NCBI GenBank assembly: GCA_023417635.1
Contig: JAEZFF010000032.1
Span: 1 to 59,416 of the forward strand
From: Bacillota bacterium
GTDB taxonomy: Bacteria > Bacillota > Clostridia > Oscillospirales > Acutalibacteraceae
Length of the DNA: 59,416 nucleotides
Direction of reading: 5' to 3'
In this document: piece by piece, positions 1 through 8,139 of the stretch
Numbering within the stretch: position 1 is the stretch's first letter
Layout of the letters: every line of letters starts with the position of its first letter
Notes under the pieces: model-generated
Databases searched by the model: none
What the model was told of the DNA's origin: nothing
What the model saw: only the letters and a program-made list of their open reading frames with translations
Made by a program: the position numbers and the translations under genes

Positions 1-1169
1 TGGAAGAAATTGAAAACGTTCTGGGCATACACACCTGCCCGATGAACTGGCCAATCGGCTCCGGCAAGGAGTTTAAAGGCGTGTACGACCGCACAAGCAA
101 AAAAATTCTCGCCTTCCATGCGAACAGCGACGCGGTCTTTGAACAGAAAGAAGTCAAGTCAACCGCTGTCTCCATTGATGACCCCTTGGCAAAAGAACTG
201 ATTGGCGAAGAATTTGACGCCAAACTGGCAGGCGACGTGGAACTGCTGGACGGCGCGGGGGATGGGCTCGACATGGAAGCCGTGCGAAACGGCAAGCTTT
301 CACCGGTCTTCTTCGGATCGGCACTGACGAACTTTGGCGTTGAACCTTTTCTGAAAGAATTTCTTCGCATGACAACGCCGCCCTTGCCGCGGGAATCTGA
401 CCAGGGAACCGTTGACCCTTTCAGTCCGGATTTTTCGGCATTTGTGTTCAAAATTCAAGCCAACATGAACAAAGCTCACCGCGACCGCATTGCGTTTATC
501 CGCATTTGCTCCGGCAAGTTTGAAAAGGGCATGGAAGTCTACCATGTGCAGGGCGGCCGAAAAGTGAAGCTGGCTCAGCCGCAGCATTTAATGGCGCAGG
601 ACCGCGAAATCATAGAAGAAGCTTACGCAGGCGACATCATCGGCCTGTTTGACCCCGGCATTTTTTCCATTGGCGATACCTTGTGTGCTGCCCCAAAGCC
701 GTTTCAGTTCGGCGGCATCCCGACTTTCGCTCCGGAGCATTTCTCCCGTGTGGAGCAAGTGGACACCATGAAACGCAAACAGTTCGTGAAAGGCATGACG
801 CAGATTGCGCAGGAAGGCGCCATTCAGATTTTCCATGAGCCGGATTCCGGCATGGAAGAAGTGGTAGTCGGCGTTGTAGGCGTTCTGCAGTTTGATGTGC
901 TGGAGTACCGCCTGAAAAACGAGTATCACGTTGACATTCGCATGACAACGCTGCCCTTTGAAGAAATACGCTGGGTAAAAGACACCGGCCTCGACCTGAA
1001 AAACCTTGACCTTACATCCGACACCAAGCTGGTTCAGGATTTTCGCGGCCACAGCCTGCTTCTTTTCACGAGTGAATGGAGCATCAACTGGGCACTGGAG
1101 CATAACAAAGGCCTTGCCCTCGACGAGTTCGGCGGCACGGCGGAAGATGCGGAATCTTCTTTGGAATAA
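1..1169 (+). CDS. prfC: Peptide chain release factor 3 (RF3), 3' part
   Basis: This is the C-terminal ~388 residues of the GTPase that recycles RF1/RF2 from the ribosome after peptide release. The frame is open from base 3, upstream of the first ATG at 42, so the gene is cut by the window edge and the G-domain P-loop lies outside. Visible are the end of the G domain, the EF-Tu-like domain II (about residues 130-230 after the ATG, with GDIIGLFDPG and IGDTL) and the RF3 C-terminal domain (GVVGVLQFDVLEYRL, FEEIRWV). This order and the GVLQFDVL motif separate RF3 from EF-G and TetM. A strong hairpin follows the stop. It appears to be a stand-alone gene, convergent with the patatin gene. Confidence 0.93.
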   Translation, partial: EEIENVLGIHTCPMNWPIGSGKEFKGVYDRTSKKILAFHANSDAVFEQKEVKSTAVSIDDPLAKELIGEEFDAKLAGDVELLDGAGDGLDMEAVRNGKLSPVFFGSALTNFGVEPFLKEFLRMTTPPLPRESDQGTVDPFSPDFSAFVFKIQANMNKAHRDRIAFIRICSGKFEKGMEVYHVQGGRKVKLAQPQHLMAQDREIIEEAYAGDIIGLFDPGIFSIGDTLCAAPKPFQFGGIPTFAPEHFSRVEQVDTMKRKQFVKGMTQIAQEGAIQIFHEPDSGMEEVVVGVVGVLQFDVLEYRLKNEYHVDIRMTTLPFEEIRWVKDTGLDLKNLDLTSDTKLVQDFRGHSLLLFTSEWSINWALEHNKGLALDEFGGTAEDAESSLE

Positions 1170-1176
1170 AATAAGC

Positions 1177-1213
1177 AGGCTCCCTGTGAATTCCTTCACA
1201 GAGAGCCTTTTCG
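1177..1213 (+). terminator. Intrinsic terminator after prfC
   Basis: The arms GGCTCcCTGTGAA and TTCACAGaGAGCC pair around a short loop and are followed by TTTTCGCTCTTTT. It sits between two convergent genes, just after the prfC stop. Confidence 0.85.
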
Positions 1214-1252
1214 CTCTTTTCCGCTGTGCCTTTCCAAACTTGGGTTTCATGC

Positions 1253-2119
1253 TTATGCCCTGAAAATTTTTCGCAGTTCCGGCAAGGCTTTTTTAGCGGA
1301 GGTATACCCTGCTTCCATACATTCCACCATTTGCGGAAGGTTCAGCACTCCTTCCGTTTTGGGAAGTTCGGGGTTCAGAAGATATTTTTCCCCACGCGTA
1401 ACACACTCCCGCAGGCGTGTTTCCATAATGCACAGAGAATGTGTTGCAACCGCCATCGCGTCAACAGACTTCGGCACTGTGTAGTCTGCCGAAACGTCAA
1501 CGGCAAGGATGTTCGGCTCCCCCGCCGCAGCCAGCAGGTCAACCGGAAGTACGTCAGCTATGCCGCCGTCAACCAGGCACATACCGTTCAGCTTCTTTGG
1601 CTGAAAAGCAACCGGCAGGGCAGAAGTCGCCCGCATGGCCTCACTGACTTTACCTTGCGTAACCCACTTCGTGTTGGCTACCGGTTTTACTCCAAAAAGC
1701 GTATTTGTAAACGCAATCGTGTGCCCGGTGTAAAGGTTCACGGCAGGGATGACCGTTCGCATTTTCAGGTCACGCATCCGCAAGCTTCCAGTGGCTTTTT
1801 CAAGCCAGTTTTCCATCTTGTTTCCTTTTAAGAGGCCGGAAAAGGCGCATGGCCGGCGCAAAAGCAGAGTCGGAGCAGCGGCAAGAATCCCCTTTTCGTC
1901 CAAGTCGGCCAGTTTCGCGCCATGCGCTGCCATGTCGCGCACAACGGCACACAGCTTCTGCGCGGAAACGCCGCAGGCATACAGCCCGGCAATCATACCG
2001 CCCGCACTTGTTCCAGCAATAGATGACGGCCTCAGCCCACCTTCCTCCAGCGCAAGGAGCACCCCCGCGTGCGCCGCGCCGCGCACGCCCCCTCCTGCAA
2101 GAGCTATCCCAAAAGACAT
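1253..2119 (-). CDS. Patatin-like phospholipase (RssA-type)
   Basis: A 288-residue predicted serine lipase/acyl hydrolase. It shows the patatin signatures: the oxyanion Gly-rich stretch AGGGVRG (residues 8-14), the nucleophile elbow GTSAG with Ser38, and the catalytic Asp in DGG (184-186). These form the Ser-Asp dyad of the family. There is no signal peptide, so a cytoplasmic or peripheral membrane role is expected; the substrate is unknown. The length fits the bacterial RssA/YchK group. It is divergent from the lytic transglycosylase gene and convergent with prfC, so it is probably monocistronic. Confidence 0.88.
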   Translation of the reverse strand: MSFGIALAGGGVRGAAHAGVLLALEEGGLRPSSIAGTSAGGMIAGLYACGVSAQKLCAVVRDMAAHGAKLADLDEKGILAAAPTLLLRRPCAFSGLLKGNKMENWLEKATGSLRMRDLKMRTVIPAVNLYTGHTIAFTNTLFGVKPVANTKWVTQGKVSEAMRATSALPVAFQPKKLNGMCLVDGGIADVLPVDLLAAAGEPNILAVDVSADYTVPKSVDAMAVATHSLCIMETRLRECVTRGEKYLLNPELPKTEGVLNLPQMVECMEAGYTSAKKALPELRKIFRA

Positions 2120-2255
2120 AACAGGTCAGCCTTTCTTTTTTTAACAGCCTATGAGGGCCTCGCAAAAAGAGTGACTGGCAAAATATTCACACTTTATTGA
2201 ATTTGTCGCCAAAAAGTTATACAATTAATTTAATAATATGAAAATGAAATAGGCG

Positions 2256-3005
2256 GTGAACAAATTGGTTTCAGGAATTTCTTCTATTGCTGCGGCACAA
2301 AGCCCGAGCCATGCAGGCTCCGCTTCTGTACAGAAAGCTTCCGGCTTTTCCGCAGCGTTTCAGAAGGCTGTAAGGCCTTCCGGCAAAAAGAGCCTCGACG
2401 AAATTTTCAGCGAGGCTTCCGAAAAGTACGGTGTGCCTGTTAATCTGCTGAAAGCTGTCGCAAAAGCGGAATCCGGCTTCCAGGCCGATGCGGTTTCGTG
2501 CTGCGGCGCACAGGGCATTATGCAGTTAATGCCTTCTACGGCACGATCCCTCGGGGTAACGAATTCATTTGACCCCCAGCAGAACATTATGGGCGGTGCA
2601 AAGTACCTTGGTCAGCTTCTGCACTCATTCGGCGGCAGTGAAAAGCTTGCCGTGGCGGCCTATAATGCAGGCGGCGGGGCTGTGCGTGCATACGGCGGCG
2701 TGCCTCCTTATGCAGAAACACAGAACTATGTAAAAAAAGTGCTCGGCTATGCAGGCGATGATATTTCCGTCCCAGCAAAGCTGTTTTCCGGAGAATCCGG
2801 TCTTTCTTCCGATGGGATTTTCGCTGACAGCGCAGTTTCTTTCCCTTCTGCACAGGATCAGGCAGGAACCTACTTAGCAGACAGCCTGCCGTTCAGTCTG
2901 GAGGATTACCAGCTATTTGCACAGATGCTTGTGCAGAAGCTGGAGCAGAATATTTTTGACACAGCGGCAGGCGGCTTCCAAAAGGACAAAACAATATCCG
3001 TTTGA
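2256..3005 (+). CDS. SLT-domain lytic transglycosylase
   Basis: A 249-residue protein with a soluble lytic transglycosylase domain at about residues 45-165. It shows the catalytic Glu in KAESGF (Glu72), then AQGIMQLMPSTA and AAYNAGGGAV. These enzymes cleave peptidoglycan strands to 1,6-anhydro-muropeptides. No signal peptide or membrane segment is visible. The N-terminus (SAAFQKAV) resembles the short leaderless transglycosylases often found with clostridial flagellar genes, though none lie nearby. The start is ambiguous: GTG 2256 overlaps AGGCGGTGA, which is well spaced for TTG 2265. The regulator at 3072 follows after 66 bp and may be co-transcribed. Confidence 0.85.
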   Translation: MNKLVSGISSIAAAQSPSHAGSASVQKASGFSAAFQKAVRPSGKKSLDEIFSEASEKYGVPVNLLKAVAKAESGFQADAVSCCGAQGIMQLMPSTARSLGVTNSFDPQQNIMGGAKYLGQLLHSFGGSEKLAVAAYNAGGGAVRAYGGVPPYAETQNYVKKVLGYAGDDISVPAKLFSGESGLSSDGIFADSAVSFPSAQDQAGTYLADSLPFSLEDYQLFAQMLVQKLEQNIFDTAAGGFQKDKTISV

Positions 3006-3071
3006 AGAGGATTGCACGAAAGCTGCCACAAAAGGCAGAAAAGATGATTTCTCCGGAAGAGAGGCTGTACT

Positions 3072-3773
3072 ATGGCCGGTGAAAGAGTATTGATTGTCGA
3101 CGGCGACCAGCGCAGTGTCCGGTTTCTGGGGCTGGAGCTTAATTATAAGGGCTACCGGGTAGAAAAAGCATACGATGGTGAGAGCGCGCTGAAGCTGGCT
3201 CTAAGCAAAAAATTCGACCTTGTTCTTCTCAATCTCGTGCTGCCCGTGCTGGATGGGATGAATTTTCTGCATCGCCTGCGCGCTGTTTCCGACGTACCAG
3301 TCATTATATTGACCGAAAAAGATTCTTTGTACGACAAAGTGAACGGGCTGAACAGCGGCGCGGATGATTATCTGACGAAGCCTTTCGCAGTGGAAGAGCT
3401 TTTAGCGCGTATGCGCGCTGTACTGAAAGGCCGGAAAATCCGGGTGCAACGGGACAGGAATATTGACCTCCTTACCCGCGGCCAGCTGACCGTATGCCGA
3501 AGCGCGCATTCTACTGCGTACGGCGATGTTCCGGTGTCGCTGACCAACCGGGAATTTGACCTTCTTTGGTATCTGCTGAAAAGCCATGACATTGTCTGTT
3601 CCCGCAGCCAGCTGATGCAGAACGTGTGGGGCTATGATTTCAGCAGCGGGACCAATCTCGTCGATGTTTATATCCGGTACCTGCGCAACAAACTGGATTA
3701 TCGCTTTAATTTTGAGCTGATTCACACGGTGCGCGGTGTAGGATATATGATTCGGCAAGATGAAAAAAAATAG
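3072..3773 (+). CDS. OmpR/PhoB-family response regulator, Asn at the phospho site
   Basis: A 233-residue regulator with an N-terminal receiver domain (1-115) and a C-terminal winged-helix DNA-binding domain (about 130-228, ending RYLRNKLDY..IHTVRGVGYMI). The receiver keeps Asp10/Asp12, Thr81 and Lys103. The position that should be the phospho-acceptor Asp is Asn54: the strand reads DLVLLNLVLPVLDG where canonical receivers have LLDLMLPG. No histidine kinase is adjacent. It probably works as a phosphorylation-independent or atypical regulator. Its only close neighbour is the lytic transglycosylase upstream. A hairpin terminator follows. Confidence 0.9.
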   Translation: MAGERVLIVDGDQRSVRFLGLELNYKGYRVEKAYDGESALKLALSKKFDLVLLNLVLPVLDGMNFLHRLRAVSDVPVIILTEKDSLYDKVNGLNSGADDYLTKPFAVEELLARMRAVLKGRKIRVQRDRNIDLLTRGQLTVCRSAHSTAYGDVPVSLTNREFDLLWYLLKSHDIVCSRSQLMQNVWGYDFSSGTNLVDVYIRYLRNKLDYRFNFELIHTVRGVGYMIRQDEKK

Positions 3774-3784
3774 AATTTTGTGTG

Positions 3785-3840
3785 GAAGCCTTATAAACGA
3801 CCGAAAACGATCCCGTCGTTTTTAGGGCTTTCATTTTTTT
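3785..3840 (+). terminator. Probable terminator after the orphan regulator
   Basis: The nested arms AAGCC/GGCTT and AAACGAC/GTCGTTT form an interrupted hairpin, followed by CATTTTTTT. The stem is AT-rich, so efficiency is uncertain. Confidence 0.6.
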
Positions 3841-3973
3841 GATCTGCTTGTATTGTTCAACGACGCAATAATAAGTGCGGCAGATAAACAGCGAGAATGG
3901 AAAAAAATTTTGGCATTATTTTTTCTGCTTCAGAATCATACCAAAAATCTCTGTGATAAAATATAGCCAAACA

Positions 3974-3991
3974 TTGTTTAACATTTAACAA
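3974..3991 (+). promoter_or_regulatory. Rex-like operator upstream of the alcohol dehydrogenase
   Basis: The sequence TTGTTTA-ACAT-TTAACAA matches the clostridial Rex (redox-sensing repressor) consensus TTGTTAA-N4-TTAACAA with one mismatch. It lies 36 bp before the dehydrogenase start and just downstream of a weak GATAAAAT -10-like element (3955-3962). Rex commonly represses NADH-consuming fermentation genes, which fits the target. Confidence 0.65.
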
Positions 3992-4026
3992 TATTTTGAC
4001 AAATTTTACTAAGGGGGACTTTGTAA

Positions 4027-5196
4027 ATGGCACGTTTTACTTTACCGCGCGACATCTATTTTGGGCCTGGGGCCATCAGTGAACTGAAAGACTTGAAAGG
4101 CCACAAGAAAGCATTTATTGTGACCGGTGGGCATTCCATGCGCGCAACGGGATTTCTGCAGAAAACAGAAGATGCCCTGAAAGCCGCTGGCTTGGAAACA
4201 AAAATTTACGACGGCATTAAGCCAGACCCTACCATTGAATGCGTAAACACCGGCGCAAAGGCCATGCTTGAATTTCAGCCGGATGTAATCGTTGCCATCG
4301 GCGGCGGTTCCCCTATGGACGCGGCTAAAGCCATGTGGGTCTTTTATGAACACCCCGAAACAACTTTTGAAGATATTAAAAATCCGTTTACTATCCCGAA
4401 GCTGCGCCAGAAGGCCATCTTCGTTGCCATTCCGTCCACAAGCGGGACAGCCTCCGAAGTGACTTCCTTCTCCGTCATTACAGATGAAAAGACCGAAATT
4501 AAGTATCCTCTGGCCGACTTTGAAATCACCCCGGATGTTGCCGTACTGGACACTGACATTGCACAGACGATGCCGCAGAAGCTCGTCGCACACACCGGTA
4601 TGGATGCTCTGACTCACGCGATTGAAGCTTATGTTGCCTGCAACCGCTCGCCATTCTCTGACCCGCTTGCACTGCAGGCCATTTCTGACATTTTCGACAG
4701 CCTTATCGATTCCTACAACGGCGACAAAGAAGCGCGCGAAAAGATGCATTATGCGCAGTGCTTGGCCGGTATGTCTTTCTCAAATGCTCTGCTTGGCATT
4801 TCACACAGCCTTGCACATAAGACCGGCGCTGTGTTCGGTATTCCGCACGGCTGCTGCAATGCAATTCTTCTGCCTTATGTTATTCAGTACAACTCCCGCG
4901 TCTGCATGGAGCGCTACGCAGACATCGCTAAGGTTGCAGGTCTGCCGGGCCGTACCGACAAACAGCTGATGGATTCCCTTGTGGAAGCAGTCCGCACACT
5001 GAACCGCAAGCTGAATATTGCCCCAACCTACCGTGAAAACGGCGTAAGCGAAGAAACTTTCAAGGCTCATGCAAAGACGATTGCGGCAAATGCTGTACTT
5101 GACCCCTGCACGGGAGCCAATCCTCGCCCGACGGATGCCGAGGCAATGGAAAAAGTGCTTACCTGCGCTTACTATGGCCAGGATGTCAATTTCTAA
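4027..5196 (+). CDS. Iron-containing alcohol dehydrogenase
   Basis: A 389-residue group III alcohol dehydrogenase (butanol / 1,3-propanediol dehydrogenase type), which reduces aldehydes with NAD(P)H at the end of fermentation. The NAD-binding GGGSP is at 92-96. The metal ligands appear as Asp193, His197, His260 and His274 (DALTH, GISHSLAH, GIPHG), with the family spacing. The ATG is preceded by AAGGGGGA. It is a single-gene unit: a Rex-like operator lies upstream and a strong GC hairpin downstream. The preferred substrate (butanol, ethanol or a diol) cannot be read from sequence. Confidence 0.92.
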   Translation: MARFTLPRDIYFGPGAISELKDLKGHKKAFIVTGGHSMRATGFLQKTEDALKAAGLETKIYDGIKPDPTIECVNTGAKAMLEFQPDVIVAIGGGSPMDAAKAMWVFYEHPETTFEDIKNPFTIPKLRQKAIFVAIPSTSGTASEVTSFSVITDEKTEIKYPLADFEITPDVAVLDTDIAQTMPQKLVAHTGMDALTHAIEAYVACNRSPFSDPLALQAISDIFDSLIDSYNGDKEAREKMHYAQCLAGMSFSNALLGISHSLAHKTGAVFGIPHGCCNAILLPYVIQYNSRVCMERYADIAKVAGLPGRTDKQLMDSLVEAVRTLNRKLNIAPTYRENGVSEETFKAHAKTIAANAVLDPCTGANPRPTDAEAMEKVLTCAYYGQDVNF

Positions 5197-5216
5197 TAGA
5201 AACAGCTTAAATACAC

Positions 5217-5251
5217 AAAGCGGCGCGCCCTTTCAGGTGCGCCGCTTTTCT
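5217..5251. terminator. Terminator between adh and the FUSC gene
   Basis: AAGCGGCGC and GCGCCGCTT form a perfect 9-bp stem with TTTTC on the plus strand. The genes on either side converge, and the hairpin can serve both. Confidence 0.85.
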
Positions 5252-5282
5252 ATGCCAAATTAATTCTAGAACTTTGCCGACA

Positions 5283-6134
5283 TTACTTTTTCTTCCGTTT
5301 TTTCTCCGCCAAAAGCACATCGTCATGCAGGCGGCGCATCCGCTCCATGTGGTAAGTATACACAACCTGCAGGCTTTCCGGAATCTGCTCTTTGCCTTCC
5401 AGCTCCATACCGTCCACTACTTTCAGCTCATCCAGTATCATACGGTAAGTGGCAACCTGGCACGAAATAGCAAAAATAGCGTCGTCATCACCGCGCAGCA
5501 ATTTTGCTTCGGAAACATACAGGCGGATATTAGAAGCCAGGCTGTTAATTAAAATTGATATTTCTTTCACGTCAAACGTTCGCTTGCCTGCTGCATCCTG
5601 CATGGCAAAATCTATTTTTTCCCGCAGCAGCGCATAGCTGCGCTTCACTTCTTCTGCATAGTTTGGCGGAAAAACAATCAGGTTTACAATCACTGCCACG
5701 GCAATTCCAATCAGCGCATTTTCTGCACAGGTCAGTGCCGACTGCCACGGTTTTGGTGAGGCAGCGGCAAACATCACGGCGGCAAATGCAAAACAGGAAA
5801 GCGTACTTGCCCCAAACAAATGAAATACCTGGCACAGGTACAGCAGGATAATAATCCCCACGCCGCACAGCCCGGGGTTTGCACCGGAAATCATAGCAAA
5901 ACCGCACCCAAGGGCCGAACCAAACGCCACACCGATCAGTTTGTTTTTCGCGGAACGCACTGAAATATCTACAGATTTCCCCATAGAAAGCACCGTTGCA
6001 ATAACGGCAAGAAACGGATCATCCAATTTCAGCAAATTGGAAATCACGATGCAAACCGTTACAGCCAGCCCGGTTTTAACAATCCGCAGCCCAAGCCTAT
6101 GGTCAGAACGGATTTCCTGGAAGAATCGGTTCAT
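5283..6134 (-). CDS. FUSC / aromatic acid exporter family membrane protein
   Basis: A 283-residue protein with four to five hydrophobic segments in the first ~160 residues (around 23-45, 60-85, 88-120 and 130-152), then a soluble helical C-terminal half. The pattern LKLDDPFLAVIATVLSMGKS matches the N-terminus of the FUSC/DUF939 family, related to AaeB-type aromatic acid exporters. Substrate unknown. Its ATG overlaps the stop of the upstream HAD gene (TAATG) behind an AGAGGTGA site, so the two are translationally coupled. Confidence 0.8.
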   Translation of the reverse strand: MNRFFQEIRSDHRLGLRIVKTGLAVTVCIVISNLLKLDDPFLAVIATVLSMGKSVDISVRSAKNKLIGVAFGSALGCGFAMISGANPGLCGVGIIILLYLCQVFHLFGASTLSCFAFAAVMFAAASPKPWQSALTCAENALIGIAVAVIVNLIVFPPNYAEEVKRSYALLREKIDFAMQDAAGKRTFDVKEISILINSLASNIRLYVSEAKLLRGDDDAIFAISCQVATYRMILDELKVVDGMELEGKEQIPESLQVVYTYHMERMRRLHDDVLLAEKKRKKK

Positions 6135-6823
6135 TAGTCACCTCTGCGCTGCGGAACCTTACCGGCCGCAATCCACACAATTTGTGCAGGCGTTTCTGCG
6201 AGGTATTTCGCATGGTTCGCTTCCAGTTCAGCGCGTCCACGGAATCCCCAAAGCACGCCTGTAGTATCCATGCCGGCTGCCGCGCCGGTTTTCATGTCGG
6301 TATTCGTGTCGCCAATGTAAAGGCATTGTGCAGGCGGAATTTTCAGTTCTTTTGCTATCAGCAAAGCACCATCCGGCGCCGGCTTACGCGGTACCTGCGG
6401 CCTTTGGCCATAGCAGGCATCAAAAGTCCCTTTTGGGAAAAGAAACGAAATAATCGCCTGTACCCAGTCATTCGGTTTATTGGAAAGTACAGCCAGGCGA
6501 ACGCCCGTATTTTTCAGCGCTTCCAAAGCCTGCGGCATGCCCTCATAATTTTTCAGCAGGTAAGTGGGGCTGGCACCGTAAAGCCCGCCGTAAAGCGTGC
6601 GGACCTTCTGAAAGTCTTCTTCCGACCAGGCATTTTTACCGGCTGTACGGTCAAGCATTCGGCGAACCTGCATATCCGCGCCGTCACCCACTATGGTTTT
6701 GTAGTCTGCCGTTGGTATAGCTGCGTAGCCGTACCGCTTTAAGGCTTCATTGGAGAAGTAAGCGATGGACTCCAGCGTATTCGCAAGGGTTCCATCCAAA
6801 TCAAATATACACGCAAGGTACAA
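6134..6823 (-). CDS. HAD hydrolase, phosphoglycolate phosphatase-like
   Basis: A 229-residue haloacid dehalogenase-superfamily phosphatase. Motif I is FDLDGTLA (Asp8/Asp10), motif II is VLSNKPNDW, and motif III/IV is YIGDTNTDMKTGAAAGM. A helical cap between motifs I and II fits subclass I Gph-like enzymes. Translation apparently starts at TTG 6823, since no ATG or GTG precedes motif I in frame and GGGTGA sits upstream. It is coupled to the FUSC gene. The exact phosphoester is unknown; a phosphoserine or phosphoglycolate role is only a guess. Confidence 0.85.
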   Translation of the reverse strand: MYLACIFDLDGTLANTLESIAYFSNEALKRYGYAAIPTADYKTIVGDGADMQVRRMLDRTAGKNAWSEEDFQKVRTLYGGLYGASPTYLLKNYEGMPQALEALKNTGVRLAVLSNKPNDWVQAIISFLFPKGTFDACYGQRPQVPRKPAPDGALLIAKELKIPPAQCLYIGDTNTDMKTGAAAGMDTTGVLWGFRGRAELEANHAKYLAETPAQIVWIAAGKVPQRRGD

Positions 6824-6921
6824 AGAATCACCCGTCTGTTTTCATTTATTATGACATCTAAAGCTGTTAAGATTGCCTGAATTATTTCTGTATTTAATCA
6901 TACTCATTTTTCCGCAGATTT

Positions 6922-7488
6922 TCAAGTGGGGTCCTTTTCGTGGCTGCTCTCCGGCTTAGTTTCTGCGCCTTTTTCCCTGCTGAAAAGAATTTTTTCTTCT
7001 TTCAGCCGTTCCAGCACACGGCGGCATGCGTCCTCGGAAGGGCAAACCAGTGTGTGCAGGTGGATTCCTCCGGTTAGGTCACACAGCGGAAGGGAACTGC
7101 TCTGTGCGAGTTTCCTGACGAAATTTTCCGCATCATAGCGGGAAAAGATGTGCAGCTGGCCGGAAATCTGGCCATACACGGCGTGTTCCACCGTTACATC
7201 AAGCACACCGCAGCCGTTGTCTACTGCTGCGTAAAGTTCTGGCAGAATCTTTTCACGTCCATGGCAGCATGCAACCGTGCGCAGAATCCCCTTGTGCTCT
7301 TCCGTCTGCAATACATAGCCGCGCGGCGTCGCTGCTATGGGTGCGCCGGAAGCCCGCAAAAGTGCCACATCGCCTACAATAATCTGGCGGCTTACACCGA
7401 GGCTGCGTGCAAACGTGCCTGCGCTGACCGGGACTGCACTTTCTGCCAAAGTCTTTTGAATTTTTTCGCGCCGCTGTGCTGTGTTCAT
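6922..7488 (-). CDS. niaR: Niacin-responsive repressor NiaR (HTH + 3H domain)
   Basis: A 188-residue regulator with an N-terminal winged HTH (RREKIQKTLAES..TFARSLGVSRQIIVGDVALLR, residues 5-50) and a C-terminal 3H domain (about 70-170). The domain's conserved histidines appear in EHAVYG, LHIF and GGIHLHT; the 3H domain binds a metal and nicotinate. NiaR represses NAD synthesis and niacin uptake genes in Firmicutes, but none of those lie nearby. A TATAAT -10 lies at 7521-7526 (minus), where the U-rich tail of the large RNA ends. The last ~18 residues are a polar tail. Confidence 0.85.
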   Translation of the reverse strand: MNTAQRREKIQKTLAESAVPVSAGTFARSLGVSRQIIVGDVALLRASGAPIAATPRGYVLQTEEHKGILRTVACCHGREKILPELYAAVDNGCGVLDVTVEHAVYGQISGQLHIFSRYDAENFVRKLAQSSSLPLCDLTGGIHLHTLVCPSEDACRRVLERLKEEKILFSREKGAETKPESSHEKDPT

Positions 7489-7546
7489 GTTGCGCTCCCC
7501 CTGTAAGAACCGTTTTTACTATTATAACATAAAATGCGGGTGAAAA

Positions 7547-7578
7547 GAAAAAACAAGGCCCCGGCGAAAGCCGGAGCC
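7547..7578 (-). terminator. Terminator of the large RNA
   Basis: On the minus strand GGCTCCGGC-TTTC-GCCGGGGCC is followed by TTGTTTTTTC. The 9-bp stem has one G-U pair. It ends about 20 bp before the niaR -10 element. Confidence 0.9.
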
Positions 7579-7724
7579 CGAATGATTTATTTTAATACCA
7601 CCCAAACTGTGGTCTGTCTGCCGTACGGCCGCACGGTAAAAACCGGATTGCTTTGCATAGCAGTAACAAAACTTTCAGCTGTGGTACCGTATATTTGCTC
7701 AACCAGGCCAAAAACTACTTAGTA

Positions 7725-8139
7725 CATTGGAATCACCATACACAAAATATTTTGTTTCCGGACTCTTCTTTTTCGTACTCAGTACATTGGAATCACCTGA
7801 GGAATCACCTAAAAACATTTTTTCGGAACCGTTTACGCGTGTCGCCTGCCTCGCTGCTGCCCTTTGTGCTGCGGGTAAACCGCTGCTGAACTTCTAATCG
7901 AAGCAAACCCGGCAATGCTAAGTCAGTTCACGCCAGCCCCTTACAGGAACTTGAAGCTCTTTGCTGCTGCATTGGACTCAAACTCCTTTTTGTGAAATAA
8001 AGGAAACGGAAATTAAACTGTATTTTGGACTCAGCCCCTTTCCGTTCAGAAACAGCCCCGGCCCAACAGACCAGCTGTTTGCTGTGACGGACTAACCTCG
8101 CCCATTGGACTCACTCCTTTCACTGAAAAGTTTGGATTC
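7725..8139 (-). repeat. Six dispersed copies of a GA(G/U)UCCAA(U/A) motif inside the large RNA
   Basis: Copies read on the minus strand: GAATCCAAA (8139-8131), GAGTCCAATG (8112-8103), GAGTCCAAAA (8032-8023), GAGTCCAATG (7979-7970), GATTCCAATG (7794-7785) and GATTCCAATG (7734-7725), plus a half copy AGGTGATTCC at 7810-7801. Copies two to four follow AAAGGAG, AAAGGGG and AAAAGGAG. Copies five and six are each followed by a mini-hairpin, GUAC-UGA-GUAC and UAC-UAA-GUA. Confidence 0.7.
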
